From Antedon mediterranea (lineage: Eukaryota; Echinodermata; Crinoidea; Comatulida; Antedonidae), in NCBI RefSeq assembly GCF_964355755.1, contig NC_092677.1:6517001-6581000 (forward strand): 64,000 nt of DNA, given 5' to 3'. The notes under the pieces were generated by a model, which was not told where the DNA came from, did not search any database, and saw only the letters and a list, made by a program, of their open reading frames with translations. Positions 11,463 through 26,639 of the stretch are shown here, in pieces. Positions within the stretch are counted from its first letter, which is position 1, and each line of letters opens with the position of its first letter. The position numbers and the translations under genes are program-made.

Positions 11463-12467
11463 GGGTGTCTAGAAAACTCAGATCTAGAAAACTCAGATAT
11501 CAATATCTGAGTTTTCTAGTTCCAAAATGGAACTAGAAAACCCAGATCATCAAATGGATCGTTCCATTATTATTAGAGGGTGGCATATTTGAAATACTAC
11601 ACGTTTTCTTACTAATAATAATAATTATTTTAACTTGTAGTAGCAGCTAGCTACGACTTAAATCATAAAGTATACACCTTTTAAACTGTAGGCTTAGCAT
11701 TTAGGCCTAGCGATGCAAACTCAATTCAAGGCTCAACATGTGGGCGCTATCGCGATGTATCGCGAAGAGTAGGCCTGGTCTTACAGTACAAGGCCGTAGC
11801 CAGGATCTGTCAAGGGGGGCTCGGACACTAAATATTTGGGTCAACCGCAATCGGCAATTTCATTTGCAGCTTTTAGAAATTTACAGACACGTATCACTAG
11901 TTGACGCTCATACAGAAAAGAAGGTTCACGAACAAGTTTACGAATTTTTCAATTTACAAACAACTTTTTGTACTGTGGGGCACGTATTTGGAGGATTTTT
12001 GGAGATGAGGGTGAGGTATTGGGCATATGTCGTGGATGGGGGTTCGCAGTTGGTTAAGGGGGGTTTGCTGTAACTTGTACCTCAACCAACTCGTACCCAC
12101 ACCAACTCGTACATGCCTCATTTTTAAGCCTATATTTTAACGATAACATGCACTGTATTTTCTTTATGATTTAAGCCGTAGGCCGCTTCTACATGTTACA
12201 ATATTAGTAAGAAAACGTACACAGTAATCAGTTTTAATAATAGGCCTACTCTAGTATTTCAAATGACCTACCCGCTGATTAATAATGTAACGATCCAAAT
12301 GACCTACCAACCAATCAAATGATGATCTGAGTTTCCTAGTTCCATTTTGGAACTAGAAAAGTCAGATATTGATATCTGAGTTTTCTAGATCTAGAAAAGT
12401 CAGATATCTGAGTTTTCTAGATCTAGAAAAGTCAGATATATCTGAGATCTGAGTTTTCTAGACACCC
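11463..12467. mobile_element. Foldback DNA transposon, 1,005 bp, 9-bp target duplication
   Basis: The outer ends are GGGTGTCTAGAAAACTCAGA and its reverse complement. They are flanked by identical 9-bp repeats TCTCTAATT at 11454-11462 and 12468-12476. The inverted arms continue for more than 200 bp (to about 11680 and from about 12150), including GAAATACTA, ACGTTTTCTTACTAAT and TTAAATCATAAAG. The outer ~100-140 bp of each arm is built of short palindromic units (CTAGAAAACTCAGATATCTG...). The right arm has more units than the left. The interior holds one 111-codon frame with no recognised domain and a GGGGGGCTCGG word. Drosophila FB elements and Mutator-like elements also make 9-bp duplications, so this looks like a non-autonomous Mutator/FB-type element. 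The superfamily call is inference. Confidence 0.85.
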
Positions 12468-12850
12468 TCTCTAATTGTGTGTGTGTGTGTGTAGGCTAAT
12501 GCGTTATATGTGGTATGATTAACCATGTATTTAGCTTAGCATGGCCATTCTGGCAGTTATTTCATTGTTGTTGTTGTAGATTTTAAAATAACGTGAATAT
12601 ATTCAAACAATTGTATTGTATGAATTCTTTTGAATATTTAATTTTTAGTGTCAAATGGAAAAAGCGAATAAGAAAGGTCTACTTTTGTGAATAATAAATG
12701 TGTGAGGCTTACAGAAAACGAATAATATATCTAGATTATTTGCCAAATAACCATAGAAAATTGATAAAGATTTAATTAACATTTGAAAAACCAACAAATC
12801 ATTCAACATAATTGGTTACAGAATTGATAAATCATAGATAGACTTATTGA

Positions 12851-13075
12851 ACCAAGGCAATCTAACAAAAGGATGCTGAGTTCCGGGGACCAAAGGGTTT
12901 ATCTGTGGTTGCGACAAGATCAGTTCCACGCCCCTCTACAGACACCGCGCGTCGCGGAGATTATGTACATAGTACAGTACTGTTGGTATTTGTCCAAAAT
13001 AAGATCAAAAGACTTTTACGAGTTCTCATCTTGGCAAGGCGAGCTCAGTGTCCTGTTGTTAGATTGCCTTGATCA
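12851..13075. repeat. GC-richer block with short inverted ends (tentative MITE)
   Basis: CAAGGCAATCTAACA at about 12855 is repeated in inverse at about 13054-13070. The enclosed ~200 bp is distinctly GC-richer than its surroundings and has a 72-codon frame without recognisable features. It could be a small transposon. Confidence 0.35.
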
Positions 13076-13186
13076 TAGCTCCATGCCTTGATTGAACTAA
13101 TTGTGATTATAAATAATAGTAATTATTCAATTTCAAATGTACGTACTTTTTAACAATAAAACTTACCTAATAGGCCTACCAAACAA

Positions 13187-13560
13187 GTTATGTTAAACTG
13201 TTGTACACTCTACCGAACGAATGGAATCAATGTAACAAACAGGTAGGCCTAGTTGGTCCTCTTCTGATTCGAGTTATTTATGCTTCAGTGAATATTTTAT
13301 TGTATTATCAAAGAACTAAAAATAATTTTTATAATCTTCATAATAAATATGCATTAGTACTGACAATGTGTTAATTATTAGTTATGTTAAACTGTTGTAC
13401 ACTCTACCGAACGAATGGAATCAATGTAACAATTCAAACAGGTAGTTGGTCCTCTTTTGATTCGAGTTATTTATGCTTCAGTGAATATTTTATTGTATTA
13501 TCAAAAAACTAAAAATAATTTTTATAATCTTCATAATAAATATGCATTAGTACTGACAAT
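13187..13560. repeat. Tandem duplication, two ~185-bp units
   Basis: Two nearly identical units (about 13187-13369 and 13380-13560) share GTTAAACTGTTGTACACTCT, TTTATGCTTCAGTGAATATT and AATATGCATTAGTACTGACA. They differ by small indels around the TAGGCCTA word. This is a recent local duplication. Confidence 0.85.
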
Positions 13561-13734
13561 TTACTTCACTTAAATGATTGTGAAATTCTATAGAAAAAAA
13601 CGGGGGAAAAAACCCTACAACAATATCTAGATTTCTAGGTTTTGGGTAGGCTAGGTTAGGATATACGATATGGCGTCTGTATGTAAATTATGAAGGAAAA
13701 AGTTCCAATAGAACTGGAAAGCCAAAACACAAAC

Positions 13735-13910
13735 GGATGAATTTGAAAAGAAATAGGGTTTTCTACTAGGCTACTACTCGTATCAAAAAAACTGTACATT
13801 AAATCAAATTATGTTTTAAATTACACAAAAATTGTACAAAAATAAAGGTTTTTGGACAAGTAGTTCTCGAGAAAATGCAATTTTAGTTTACTTTTTACTC
13901 AAAGACTGTG
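13735..13910. repeat. Dispersed repeat, copy 1 (second copy near 55030)
   Basis: GAATTTGAAAAGAAATAGG, ATTAAATCAA.TTATGTTTTA and GTTCTCGAGAAAATGCAATTT occur here and again at about 55035-55215. This is a dispersed family with no visible coding. Confidence 0.65.
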
Positions 13911-14695
13911 GGAACCAAGATTTATATAAGGTTATAATAGTTAAATAAGTACGGGTTGGTGTTATTCTATGATACAAGACAACCAACTTTAATATAATAT
14001 ATAATAATAGGCCTATACTTATATTTTACATAATACATAGACCTATAAAATAATAACAAACCCCTTATTATGTTAATTTGTATTCGAATTATCTTCACTT
14101 GACCGTTTCTGCTTTACAGCAGACTTTAAGAACATTGGCCGCGCCACCATCTTTAATATTATAATCAACGAAAATTAAAAACATGATTAAAACTATGCTA
14201 AAATTATTAAAACTTTATTACCGATATAATACCAATATTATTTTTCTCAAACGTGGTTAACATAATTATTGAAAATGATTTATGACAAACGTGTTATGGC
14301 AAAGCACACTGGCAATATCCAACAACTAAAAAGAACAGAAAGAAACAAATAAAATCAAATTTAATTATGACATTGACAATTAAATGATATCCAATTTTGA
14401 ATAATATTTGTTTTGAAATTGCCTTTCATATAAGTCAACATCTTGTAGTTTTTTTGTTAACTTTAGTGTAATTATGTTTATTTTCTATGAACAAGAGATT
14501 GAGAAAAAAAAACCCCGATTGAATTGAATTGAAACAATTCAATTTAAAAATTGAGGCAGCCATAAGATGGCATCACAAATAGATTGTGTGATGCGAAAAT
14601 GTTGAGCAATTTTAAATCGCTGAAATGTCCTGAATATTAGTACCCTCGTGTGGAGTTAAACAGTAATGCAAATTTATTCTTAATTCATATATTTT
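13911..14695. other. No gene seen
   Basis: AT-rich sequence with several short TA-rich runs and two TAGGCCTA-type words. No exon or element boundary can be supported. Confidence 0.4.
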
Positions 14696-14699
14696 TACT

Positions 14700-15390
14700 A
14701 CTGCATTAAAAACCAAAATATCTTTAAAGGCTTCGATGAAATTAAATAATTATGGTTTCACTCAAGGTTGTTATTATAATTGCTGGGTCTCAATTGTGAA
14801 GCAAAAGTAAAGGGCTAAATAAAAACGTTTTAGGTAAATCGGTCCGGTTGAGTGATCGTCGACCGTAGGCGTATGTTATATACTTTTTATTTAAATGCCG
14901 TTGAAGTTAGAATAACTACTTTTAATGACAAGAAGGATGCGGAAAAAAGTAGAATAGAAATAGTGTAAAATTATTTTAAGGTGTTTACAGTAGAATTATA
15001 AAATAGTCTATAATAAAGAATATTAGATATTTCCGAGATTTACAATTAGTTATGAGTTGCTAGTGTTTGGAGGTTGTAAATACAGCTATAATTTTAACTT
15101 TAAAAATGATGATATATATTCCTATTCATATAATTTTTCTACTGTATTACCAACCAAAATCTCTTCGATGAAATTAAGTAATTATGGATTCACAGGTTGT
15201 TATTATCAGTGCTGGATATCAACAGGGATGCAAATAATGATAAGCAAAAGTTTAAATCAAAACGGCGAAATGTTTTAGGTAACTCGGTCCGGTAGAGTTG
15301 TCGTCGACCGCCGTAGGCGTATGTTATATAATTTTTATTCAAACTAGAGGGTGAGCTCGCTTTGCTCGCTCCTCTTCTAGGAAGTGTAGA
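14700..15390. repeat. Two diverged copies of a ~200-bp repeat
   Basis: About 14700-14895 and 15138-15340 share TTCGATGAAATTAA, GGTTGTTATTAT, TTTTAGGTAA.TCGGTCCGGT and GTAGGCGTATGTTATATA. The second copy is followed by GGTGAGCTCGCTTTGCTCGC, an inverted-word motif near the ends of dispersed repeats. Confidence 0.65.
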
Positions 15391-16180
15391 TTATGACTCA
15401 GGTAAAAAGGTTTTAGGACATTCTTGCCTGGACGTTTTCGGTCGGTTACTATTAGTTTAATGCTATATATTCATAAAACTAAACCTACTCACTAACCTGT
15501 TTTACAGTGGGTTAGATGGTTAATATTAATAACGTTTTACGTATAGTGTTTACAGGAGGGAAGGTCGCAGGACTATTTTAAGAGGGTTGCCCAAATAATC
15601 CAGGGCTGTAGACACTGAGTATTTGAGCAAGCTAATTGTTAAATGACACCCCTAGATGGCCGCAAATTGTACTCTCGCACGTAAAATCCATGATAAATTG
15701 CATTTTTAGTAAATTACCAATGGTTTAATTGAAGTCAACACTGTGACTAATCCCTCACTATTCAATCAAGAGTTTTTTATTTTACTACTATAATGTTAGA
15801 AAGTGGATTGCGTGATATGAAAATAGATTTGTAGTAAGATATAATAAGATACGTTTTTGTCTGGTTATTAGGTATTCATGCACTGATAAAGCGGAGAATT
15901 ATCTTTTTAGCGTTTCATTTAAAATAAATTTGTTAACAAAGAAATATTTTGGTTGTGAAGGGCGGTAAATTCGTTGGCGCCAGATGCGATAAAATACACA
16001 ATATATCTGAAACACCGTTATGTAGATTGTGTGTGAAATATGTGACATGACAGTTTACACAAATAAGAAATTAAAACACAATCGACCTCATATTACTATT
16101 GTAAAGAAATGTATGTTCCCATCGTAATTGACCCTCTTGGAACAATTTCAAAAAATGCAAAAAAAGATGGCATAAATGGT
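15391..16180. other. No gene seen
   Basis: AT-rich intergenic sequence. I see no coding exon or complete element. Confidence 0.4.
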
Positions 16181-16330
16181 TAAGAGCTCAGATGTCGACC
16201 ATCCTGGAAACACTAGCACACATATATTGAGGAAGCTGTTATGTCTCTGGGGCTCTTATTTCGTTTCGTTTCCCAAGGTGAGACTCGATCTCGGTACCAC
16301 CGAGCCATGCACAACTGACTAAAAGTTGTA
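16180..16330 (-). repeat. tRNA-like SINE candidate (tentative)
   Basis: On the minus strand, GTGCATGGCTCGGTGGTACC followed by GATCGAGTCTCACC resembles pol III box A and box B spacing. The tRNA fold is poor. It is called only as a possible tRNA-derived repeat. Confidence 0.3.
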
Positions 16331-17547
16331 GAAAGATTCCTCCGTGTATTTACTATGCAACGTCACTTTGGATAGATTATTACATACTATGATTTTTTAC
16401 TATGATGACATCTTTAAAAATATATAAAAAAAATGATGCACTGTCAAACAATATACTTTTAAATTTAATATGAACATTTTTAAAGAAGAAAATTAATATT
16501 AAGTTTGTTATTTCGGCCTAAGAAAATGTTATAATTTGTTTGATTGTCATAATTATTTTTTTTCAATTTAATATGCAATTAATGATGACTTAATCAACCT
16601 TTGTTTTCTTAATTTCCATATTTACATATGATACACTTTAAGAAAATAAAATGCAAAATAGGTGTTCCCGAGCATTCTGAAGATCTATATTAATGTATAA
16701 CAAACTGACGTCCAGAGCCATATACATTAATAATAATAATTTATTTCGGAACTTCACTTTTGTAACAGTGGCACACTTCACATTTTAAAGGTGCGTCCAA
16801 CAAAAAATATATATAAGAAAGCACAAAAATAGACAAAAAACATAGTTAATCTTACTTAAACTACATACGGTAACATGTAATAAAACCCATTCATTCCCCT
16901 CCCTCCTCTTCTCCAAAAATAACAAGTACAACATATAAATTAAATACAGTGCATGATTATTCTTAATCTACAAAACCAATAACTAATCACCCCCACCCAC
17001 CCACCTTACGTACAACATGACGGAAATATAAATACAACAACATTTTTTCTCAATAATTACAATAGGAAAAATATAATAACCAGTGGTAACAAACAGAAAA
17101 TTAGATTAGAACCAGTATAATTGTTTATGCAACCACTTAGACCATAACTGTTAATATGCATACTATTGTATTTACAGTAACTGTTTATACAAATATAACT
17201 AGGCAAAAGTAAAAGAATTATTATGACGAAAACAATTAACAGACACTTTTAAATAATTAGTTATCTAAAAAACTAAACCTAATTTTACTATTACAAAATG
17301 ACACTGCAATACAGAACCAGACGCCTCTCAATTTATGTATTTTTTTGATTAATTAATTGAGAGCGCTTTTTCCATAACCTTTTAACATATGCTTTACAAA
17401 ACCTATCAAGAATATTTATAACTTCCTTGCTGAAGAGATAATTATCTTCCCAGAGTAAGATGTAATTTAACATCAGAGTTCCCATTAATGAATAACTCCC
17501 AAATTTCATTATAATCAAATGATTGCAGTTGTAACTTTTGGCTCTGT
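16331..17547. other. Repeat-like intergenic sequence
   Basis: AT-rich. From about 16725 there is a TAATAATAATTTATTTCGGAAC stretch resembling the start seen at about 24058 (AATAATAATATTTATTCGGCAA). Both look like the reversed 3' end of a LINE or SINE. No coding potential is recognised. Confidence 0.35.
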
Positions 17548-17640
17548 AATCAGTGATGATCATCTCGTAATCAGGCTTAGTTAAGCTTTATTATAATCAA
17601 ACTAGTAGATGCCGATTTGTGGAGAAGTTTTTAGATTTAG
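17548..17640. repeat. Source or sister copy of the 10437-10540 duplicate
   Basis: Near-identical to 10437-10540 for about 90 bp (share AGATGCCGATTTGTGGAGAA). It diverges after TTTTTAGATTT. At the other copy, ovo-derived sequence follows instead. Confidence 0.75.
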
Positions 17641-17709
17641 GAAATGATTTAAATAATGATAGAATTTGTATTGCGGTGTAGGCACAAAATAAATGGTTTT
17701 TAGTGGGGA

Positions 17710-17775
17710 AAATCAGCGTGTGATCAGGGAAGAGTTAAATGAATTAATTTAACTCTTCTCAGGTGTGATGGAAGG
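17710..17775. repeat. Palindrome GGGAAGAGTTAAAT...ATTTAACTCTTC
   Basis: An inverted repeat: GGGAAGAGTTAAAT, a short spacer, then AATTTAACTCTTCTC. The same palindrome recurs at 44525-44565, and a diverged half at about 22695. It could be the core of a small dispersed element. Confidence 0.55.
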
Positions 17776-17999
17776 ATTTCAATGATTTTGAGTAGGGCCT
17801 ACACTACAAAAAAGTGACTATTGTCCTGTATGAATAATTAATGGATGAAACTTTAGGCCTAGAAAGAACAATCATGTATAGGCCTATGCCTAGGTCTCCA
17901 GAAACAGTGTAAATGTAATGTGGCACTCTGCACACAACACTAGACTGTGTTACTCTCTCTATTGTCATTTATTACTAGATTTTTTTTTTAAACACAATA

Positions 18000-18176
18000 C
18001 TTTTCCCCCGAAAAATCATAATAGTGATTCACTTTGAAAAAAATGGATTTTTTGTTTTTATAAGTGAAATCATCATTTGGTGAGTAATTGAATCATTTTG
18101 TAAAACTACAAAATGGCCTATTCGATGTTTGATTTTATTCATTTTAATTGTTCATGTTTTGGGGAAGAATACATCG
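18000..18176. mobile_element. TTAA MITE, fragment
   Basis: The right end is TTTTGGGGAAGAATACATCG followed by TTAA (18177-18180), a diverged form of the family terminus. The left end cannot be located. Confidence 0.45.
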
Positions 18177-18303
18177 TTAATGCCGTTTACATGTAATACG
18201 TATATTTGTATGTATTATTTTACCTTTCAAATGTATTCACAAAGTGTTAAGTACCGCTAATAAGATTCACTATACATACATTGCATGTTCTATTATTTGC
18301 ACA

Positions 18304-18483
18304 GGGCTGTATTACAGATACAAAGGAATGATTAGCTACCATGACAATACCAATTTCGTTGAAATAAGTTCAAGTGTCTGTAGTAACAACAAGTCAATCC
18401 AAGAAAGCCAGATCAACGCTGCTAATAATAATGTGTCGTTTACAGTTAACCGAAATCGCAAGAATACTGAACACATGACGTAA
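18304..18483 (+). CDS. Candidate terminal exon, unrecognised
   Basis: An acceptor-like TATTATTTGCACAG at about 18290-18303 precedes a 59-60 codon frame ending in TAA at 18483, rich in Asn/Ser (VCSNNKSIQESQINAANNN). No upstream exon could be paired and no domain is recognised. It may be a real last exon of an unseen gene or a chance frame. Confidence 0.2.
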   Translation, partial: GLYYRYKGMISYHDNTNFVEISSSVCSNNKSIQESQINAANNNVSFTVNRNRKNTEHMT

Positions 18484-19240
18484 CTATGAATGATCAAGGT
18501 TCTCGGTATTTGGGTCGTGATTAATGGCAAGGAGTTTTCTTCCATTGTCATTAGTGACAATCGCATTTTTATTTGTATATTTCAACGCTGGACACTTCGC
18601 CTCGTCAAAACCTATAATAAGATTGATTTTCCTTGCCTTTACTGGCTACTAGTAATATCAGGGAAAACTCTTCCTTGGTAATATGTAGTGAATATCTTTA
18701 TTAATATTAGTTGGTTTGTTTTGAGCTGTTTTTCCTCAATAGTGTGATTCAAACTTATTTTGAACATACGAATTACAGTGAAAACATTATACATTACTTT
18801 AAAAAAATCATTTTATGCAATAATTGTTTAAACAATATTAACTGACATTGCACAACATTAACAAACACAAACGGTATATTAAATGTATCTACAATTGTAA
18901 TATTCACATCACACCGACAATTATTTTGCAACGGAATTTATATATACACTATTAATTATACTGTTGCTGGAATTAAATGGGAATATATTGATGACAAATT
19001 AAGGATAATAATAGTGAGGAAATGTGTATATTGGTGGTAAAATAATAACACAATTTATTTAAGAAAAAGGTATGGGTAAAATACACTATAAGTTGTCTTT
19101 ACAGTACATTATTTTTGATAATAGCACCATTGAGGAACAATTTTCCCTCATATCTCGCCAGTAGCATTATGACGCTAAATACAGTTATTAGGAAAGCCTT
19201 AACAGTTCACTCATTTTCATTCTCTTCTGTAGCTGAATTA
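18484..19240. other. Downstream flank of ovo
   Basis: AT-rich sequence 3' of the minus-strand ovo gene, expected to hold its 3' UTR and poly(A) site. A minus-strand AATAAA appears as TTTATT at about 19056. No other gene is supported. Confidence 0.35.
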
Positions 19241-21523
<2,283 letters not shown>

Positions 21524-21960
21524 AGTTTTAATTGGAGATACCAATTGCAATTGATGTTTTTGATAAATTCAGAAGCTGGTTTATTCTGAAAAAAAATGTA
21601 GATCACGGTTAATAAGGCCTAACAATAAATTAGGAATAACAAATTGCGAGACGGAAATTTGAAAGTCGTTGAGTTTCAAATGAGATAAAAAGTTTAACAA
21701 AAAAGTTTGAAACTTGTATTAAAAACCTATTTGAACCATAATTATTAATCGAAAGCCCTGTGTGTTTTTGTCTTTTCTTGTGATAATTATTTGACCTTGA
21801 TAAAGATTTAAAAAAAGACGAAAGGACAAATTGTACTATCATAACTAGTTAACTGTCACGATTTACCACTTTTATAAAATAATTTTTTTTTAAATTATAT
21901 CATATTACACAAGTCACTTGTTTAGACTTTTCGCTGGCGGATACGTTCCATTTGAAATGA
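21524..21960 (-). promoter_or_regulatory. 5' flank of ovo (5' UTR/promoter candidate)
   Basis: An acceptor-like TTTTTTTTCAG on the minus strand ends at 21586, so a 5' UTR exon may begin at 21585 with an earlier exon further right. Parts of this flank (21541-21700 and about 21805-21955) are duplicated at 11228-11395 and 10685-10835. No TATA box is assigned. Confidence 0.4.
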
Positions 21961-24900
21961 AATAGTAGGCGCCTCCTACAAACAAATGCATAGGAAACGC
22001 AATGCATACAGTACATGCATATTGTTTTATCATGTTCTAGTAGTTCCTGTTTGTTTGTTAAAAAGATAAAACAACAATTATAGTGAATGTTATATTTAAT
22101 TCCATTAACGAATAGATGCACTGATTATATTTAAATAAATTAGTATAAAACTGACTCCAAATAACGATCTTTAGTTGATTATCATCAGAAATGAACAATA
22201 TTTTGTTCAGTTAACAGGGATTTTCCCGAATAAAATTGGCAACATTTCAGATGTTATTATTTACGTCCATATTAATGTTAGTATAGGTCTACTCGTTCCT
22301 CATGATTGTTTAAAAATAAGCCATCAAAAAGCAGCAAGATCCGGCCGCTCCAAATGTAAACACAATACCCACCATGATTTTATTGCAGTTTTTGGGATAT
22401 ACAGTAGGCCCACACGATATACAGTATTGAATTATACAGTAATAGGGCCTATTATTTAACTTTTGTCATAGCATTTTTTTATAATATAGGATTTCAATAA
22501 TTACCGGTATAAAATAAAAATAAAATTGATTATCAATAATTAACAACAAATGTTGTGTATCGTCACAAGTTGATGTAATTTCTATTATCAAGATACAGTA
22601 TATCAAATTTTATTTCGGTGGCTATTTTACCATTTTTAGAATAATAATGCTATATATAGACTATATGACGTCATTTGACAATAATATTGGATTTCCAGGG
22701 AAGAGTGAAATTCACTTTGATACTTAACAGTCAAAATACACTTAATATTTAAAGCGGTATGCTTTACCCTAACTAACGTTTTGTTTGAAACCCGTTATTA
22801 TTGCATGTTGATTAGTAAAGAGTACGAAACAATACTACTTAATTAACGGTAAGATAAGAACACCATACGTTCCAGGAACAGTTACAATAGGCCTAATTCA
22901 AAGGTAGCACGTGTTAACTATGACACAAGTGCGGGTCGTCGCGGGTACATTTTAAATGATGATGTAATCCGGTAAATCGCTATAACAGACACTTGTGAAT
23001 ATAATTACCCCATACTGATTACATCATGGAGGAATTCCGTAATAATTATACTAAAAGAAGAAGACTACAAACAAGTAAAATAGATAATACAAATAATAAA
23101 TGTTTTGAGCGCAATAGCAGGTCTCAAAATAATGTAATGATGTGAAATAGAACATTATCTTTCTCAGTGATGAAATTATTTGTTCCATTGCACGAAATAT
23201 AATTTTAATGAAAAAGTAGATGTAATCTGTGTAGAAAAAATAATATTAGTTTGAAATGTACTGTTTGTCTACTTAATTTAGAGTGTGTAAGTTTGTCTTT
23301 GAACTGAATGCCTACGGTATGCCTAGTGTTTAACTTTTCTCAGAATCGGATTGCAAGTGCAATAATTATATAATAATAATTTAACATAAATACGATCTTG
23401 TTTTGACAGGTTTTTAAATATTTTCACTATTTGGCGAAGAACATCATTTTAGTGTGAGTCAAATACTGTTTTTTATACGGAATTTTGTTATTCTGAAAAA
23501 AAAGTGATCAATCAAAGAATAATTTGATATATTAAAGTGAATTATTCTTAAACTTCTCTTACCGTTTCACAAAGTGATATGTATTTCGTCTGCTGCTTTA
23601 GTCACATACACAATTCCTTAAACAACTAACAACCGTACATTACTCCCTTTAGGATTATTAGTACTGATTGGGCCCAGCTCTTTAACTTAATGATTCAACG
23701 TATGATGTTACACGAAATCCCCTTTGGTATGTGATACATTGCTTTTCAATGGATTATTTAGAATTGGGTCATATTTTGGGTCAATGGCCTAGCGGACAAT
23801 GACCATTATCGATTATCCTTCTGTACAAAATGTTACTTAAGTTAGGTAGAACGAAGAAGGTGAGGTTACCCATACCTCTCCTTGTTTCAGAAAAGTAGAC
23901 AACTTTACAAAAATAGCCCATAGGTTTTTCTCTGATAAATTATCATTTATCAATTTTTAAATTAAATTTAATCTAATGTATTTATTCTTAATAGCGCATT
24001 ATATTAAAAAATCTCGATGCACTTTGATTGACTAAAGTAGTGTCGTGTACTAACGTATAATAATAATATTTATTCGGCAAAGGTTCTTAAAAGAAGTACG
24101 TTTTACATTTCATCTTGAGAAAGTAATAGGCATGAGCCCAAACAGAAAACTGTATTTACTCCGTAGCGAGACTGAAAAAAGAACGTACTGGTAACCATGG
24201 AGGTATAACATATTATACCTCATGCTGTATACATATATGTAACGCTATTGAACCGTATTATTTTGTAAACATAAACACTGTACTGGTATATCGTGAAATA
24301 ATTTGATAATTAATTATTCCATGAAAAGAAAGATACAGTACTTCCTGTGTGATTGTATCGGATTATTTTCTGTTTACTTAGTTATAAAGCGTTCATGATA
24401 GTTAACTGAATCAAACAATACAAACAAACATTGATGCATGTTTGCTAATAACTTTATGTCTTTAAATTAGAATGATTATGGCAAATTTTTTCAGGAAAAA
24501 TGGGTCAATTTGAATTTTAAAAAATTATATAATATTGAAACAACAAAAAAGGGATATGGAAAAAAACATTAAAATGTAATTGTACAGTATGTTATTAGAT
24601 TAATTTTTACAGGTTTTCCACAAATTCATCTTAATCATTTAATTATATCAGATGTTTCAATTCATCAGTATTATATATAAAAATCTATCGTAAATGTATT
24701 ACTTTAATGGATAACTAAAACAATTTAAACATACAAAAAAGACCTGGAATTGTAGGAAACTCGCTAACTATGGACAGTAAATGACAAATTACAGAAACAA
24801 AAAATAATACAGCTAGCTTTCAATTACAGTATCAGAATCACAGTATGCACTAGGTCTACTTAATTATACTGGCTAAATGTTTCATGAGCCAATATATAAA

Positions 24901-25100
24901 TCCAATTAAGGCAAATAGATAAATAAATAAAAAATAAATGACAAGTTAAACATGTTATTGCACATTATAAAATTTTGGTTCATGAAGGAGATACAGTACA
25001 TAAGGAGATACACCAGTAGAAGGGTTTACCAAGAAGGGGTTTTACAATTCTTTTCATGGTAGAGATAAACACAGTAAACCCTATAAAACAAAGTGTTCCC
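21961..25100. other. Intergenic, AT-rich, no gene seen
   Basis: No exon or RNA gene is supported. It holds a half-palindrome GGGAAGAGTGAAAT at about 22698 related to those at 17710 and 44525, a LINE/SINE-tail-like AATAATATTTATTCGGCAA at about 24061, and several TAGGCCTA-type words. Confidence 0.4.
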
Positions 25101-25104
25101 TTAA

Positions 25105-25644
25105 AGATGTATTGTCCCTTTGACTAATTCCCCCCAAATTTTTTTTTTTTATTTTGAAAAAAAGTGGGTCATTTTGAAGTATCATAATAGTTATTAACTT
25201 TCACCAAAAATTAGGTGAAAAAAAATAATTTAACCGAAATACAAAATAAAATAAATAAATAAAATAAATAAAGTTTTCAATCAAAACATATCTCATAATG
25301 CAACGCACTTATTTGGCTACTCTGTATGCATAATCATAAAACTTCCTCTCGATCGCGATCTGTGTGAAAACACCTTCTCAACCGTGACAAGTTGTAAACA
25401 ATCCTAATTAGCATCATGCATAATGCATACTCATGGTTTGAAATCTTTGTTTACTTTCGCTTGCGACGATTTCCCAGTACGAAATGTAATCTAATTAATT
25501 TACCTGTTAATTACGTAAAATTGTGGTTTTTGGCTCGAATTTTCGACTTCAAGTGAATAACTTTAATATTACTTTGATATGGCCAATTTAAATTTAGAAT
25601 ATTTTTTTTTTTCATTTTTTTGTGTTTCAAGGGACAATACATCT
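25105..25644. mobile_element. TTAA MITE, copy B (540 bp)
   Basis: The left end is AGATGTATTGTCCCTTTGAC and the right end is GGGACAATACATCT, with TTAA on both sides (25101-25104 and 25645-25648). It is the inverted counterpart of copy A. Both contain GTTTACTTTCGCT, AATCCTAATTAGCAT and a CATGGTTTGAAATCTTTG block (or their complements). Non-coding. Confidence 0.85.
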
Positions 25645-25648
25645 TTAA

Positions 25649-26630
25649 TGTGTCTGTGAAGGATCCTCTGTGAATAGGAGGGGTTCTACAATTGGATTTC
25701 TTTGGTCACTGACTCTGATTAAAAAGAGATTGGTATTGTAAAACAATAGAATATAATGATAAATTAGATTGTTTTAGCTCCTAACTCATGAAAAAGTCTA
25801 TTAGTCTACAATAACATTTTTAAATTTTAACTTCAGTTATTTTATTTATTTATCTATATTGCACTACAATTGAATCAGACACTTTTGTTAATGTTTTGGA
25901 TCAAGTATATAACACGCAGAATATTGTCCTCAATTCAAATCCCTTTTACTGAACCAACATTTAGTTGGTTTATATGAAATTGTCATAACTTTACTTGTTG
26001 TATTACTTATAAATTACAAATTAATTTCTAAAAGCTAAATGCTTGAACATAGTAAAAAAAATATTTCTTCCATCCATGTACTACTGTACTGTATAGTAAA
26101 ATTTTTTTTTGTCTCGAAAAATGGCCAAACTAGATATAATCAAATAAAGATTCAAATGTCGAATCATTAATTACCACATATTAATTGTACATTATTTAAA
26201 CATAATAGATGCATCTATTTTAATTGTTTTAATTATTTAAAATAAAATTCAGTGTAATTAGTCATTTTAAAGAATTATAGAAGAGAAACTCATACACTTT
26301 CCTGATTATAGCATTTTTACCTAACTTTAAATAATTTTTTATTCAAAAAGCCATTATGTAGTAGGCAATTGTTGCACAGTATCTTTGACATTTGTGCTTT
26401 ATAGTTACGAAAAATAACCATGGATGAAAATGTATCCATATTGACGACAAATAAATAAAATTCACGACAACATTATTCCTTCTCTCCAATTTCTGTGAAA
26501 TAAAATTAGTTAAAAACATACTTACTAAGAAAAAAATGCCTTCTTTGGTAAGAAAATGTACTTCTAAAAGGTGCACCTATCCGAGTGGACCGGATCCGTC
26601 TTTTGTTGTACAAGAAAAACGCTGGTGGTA
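25649..26630. other. No gene seen
   Basis: AT-rich sequence. The 77-codon minus frame at 26343-26576 has no recognisable features or splice context. Confidence 0.4.
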
Positions 26631-26639
26631 CGGTACATA

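Noticed and set aside
11738-12073. 111-codon plus frame inside the foldback element
   Set aside because: It lies in the non-conserved interior of a non-autonomous element, has no recognisable transposase motif and no sign of codon constraint.
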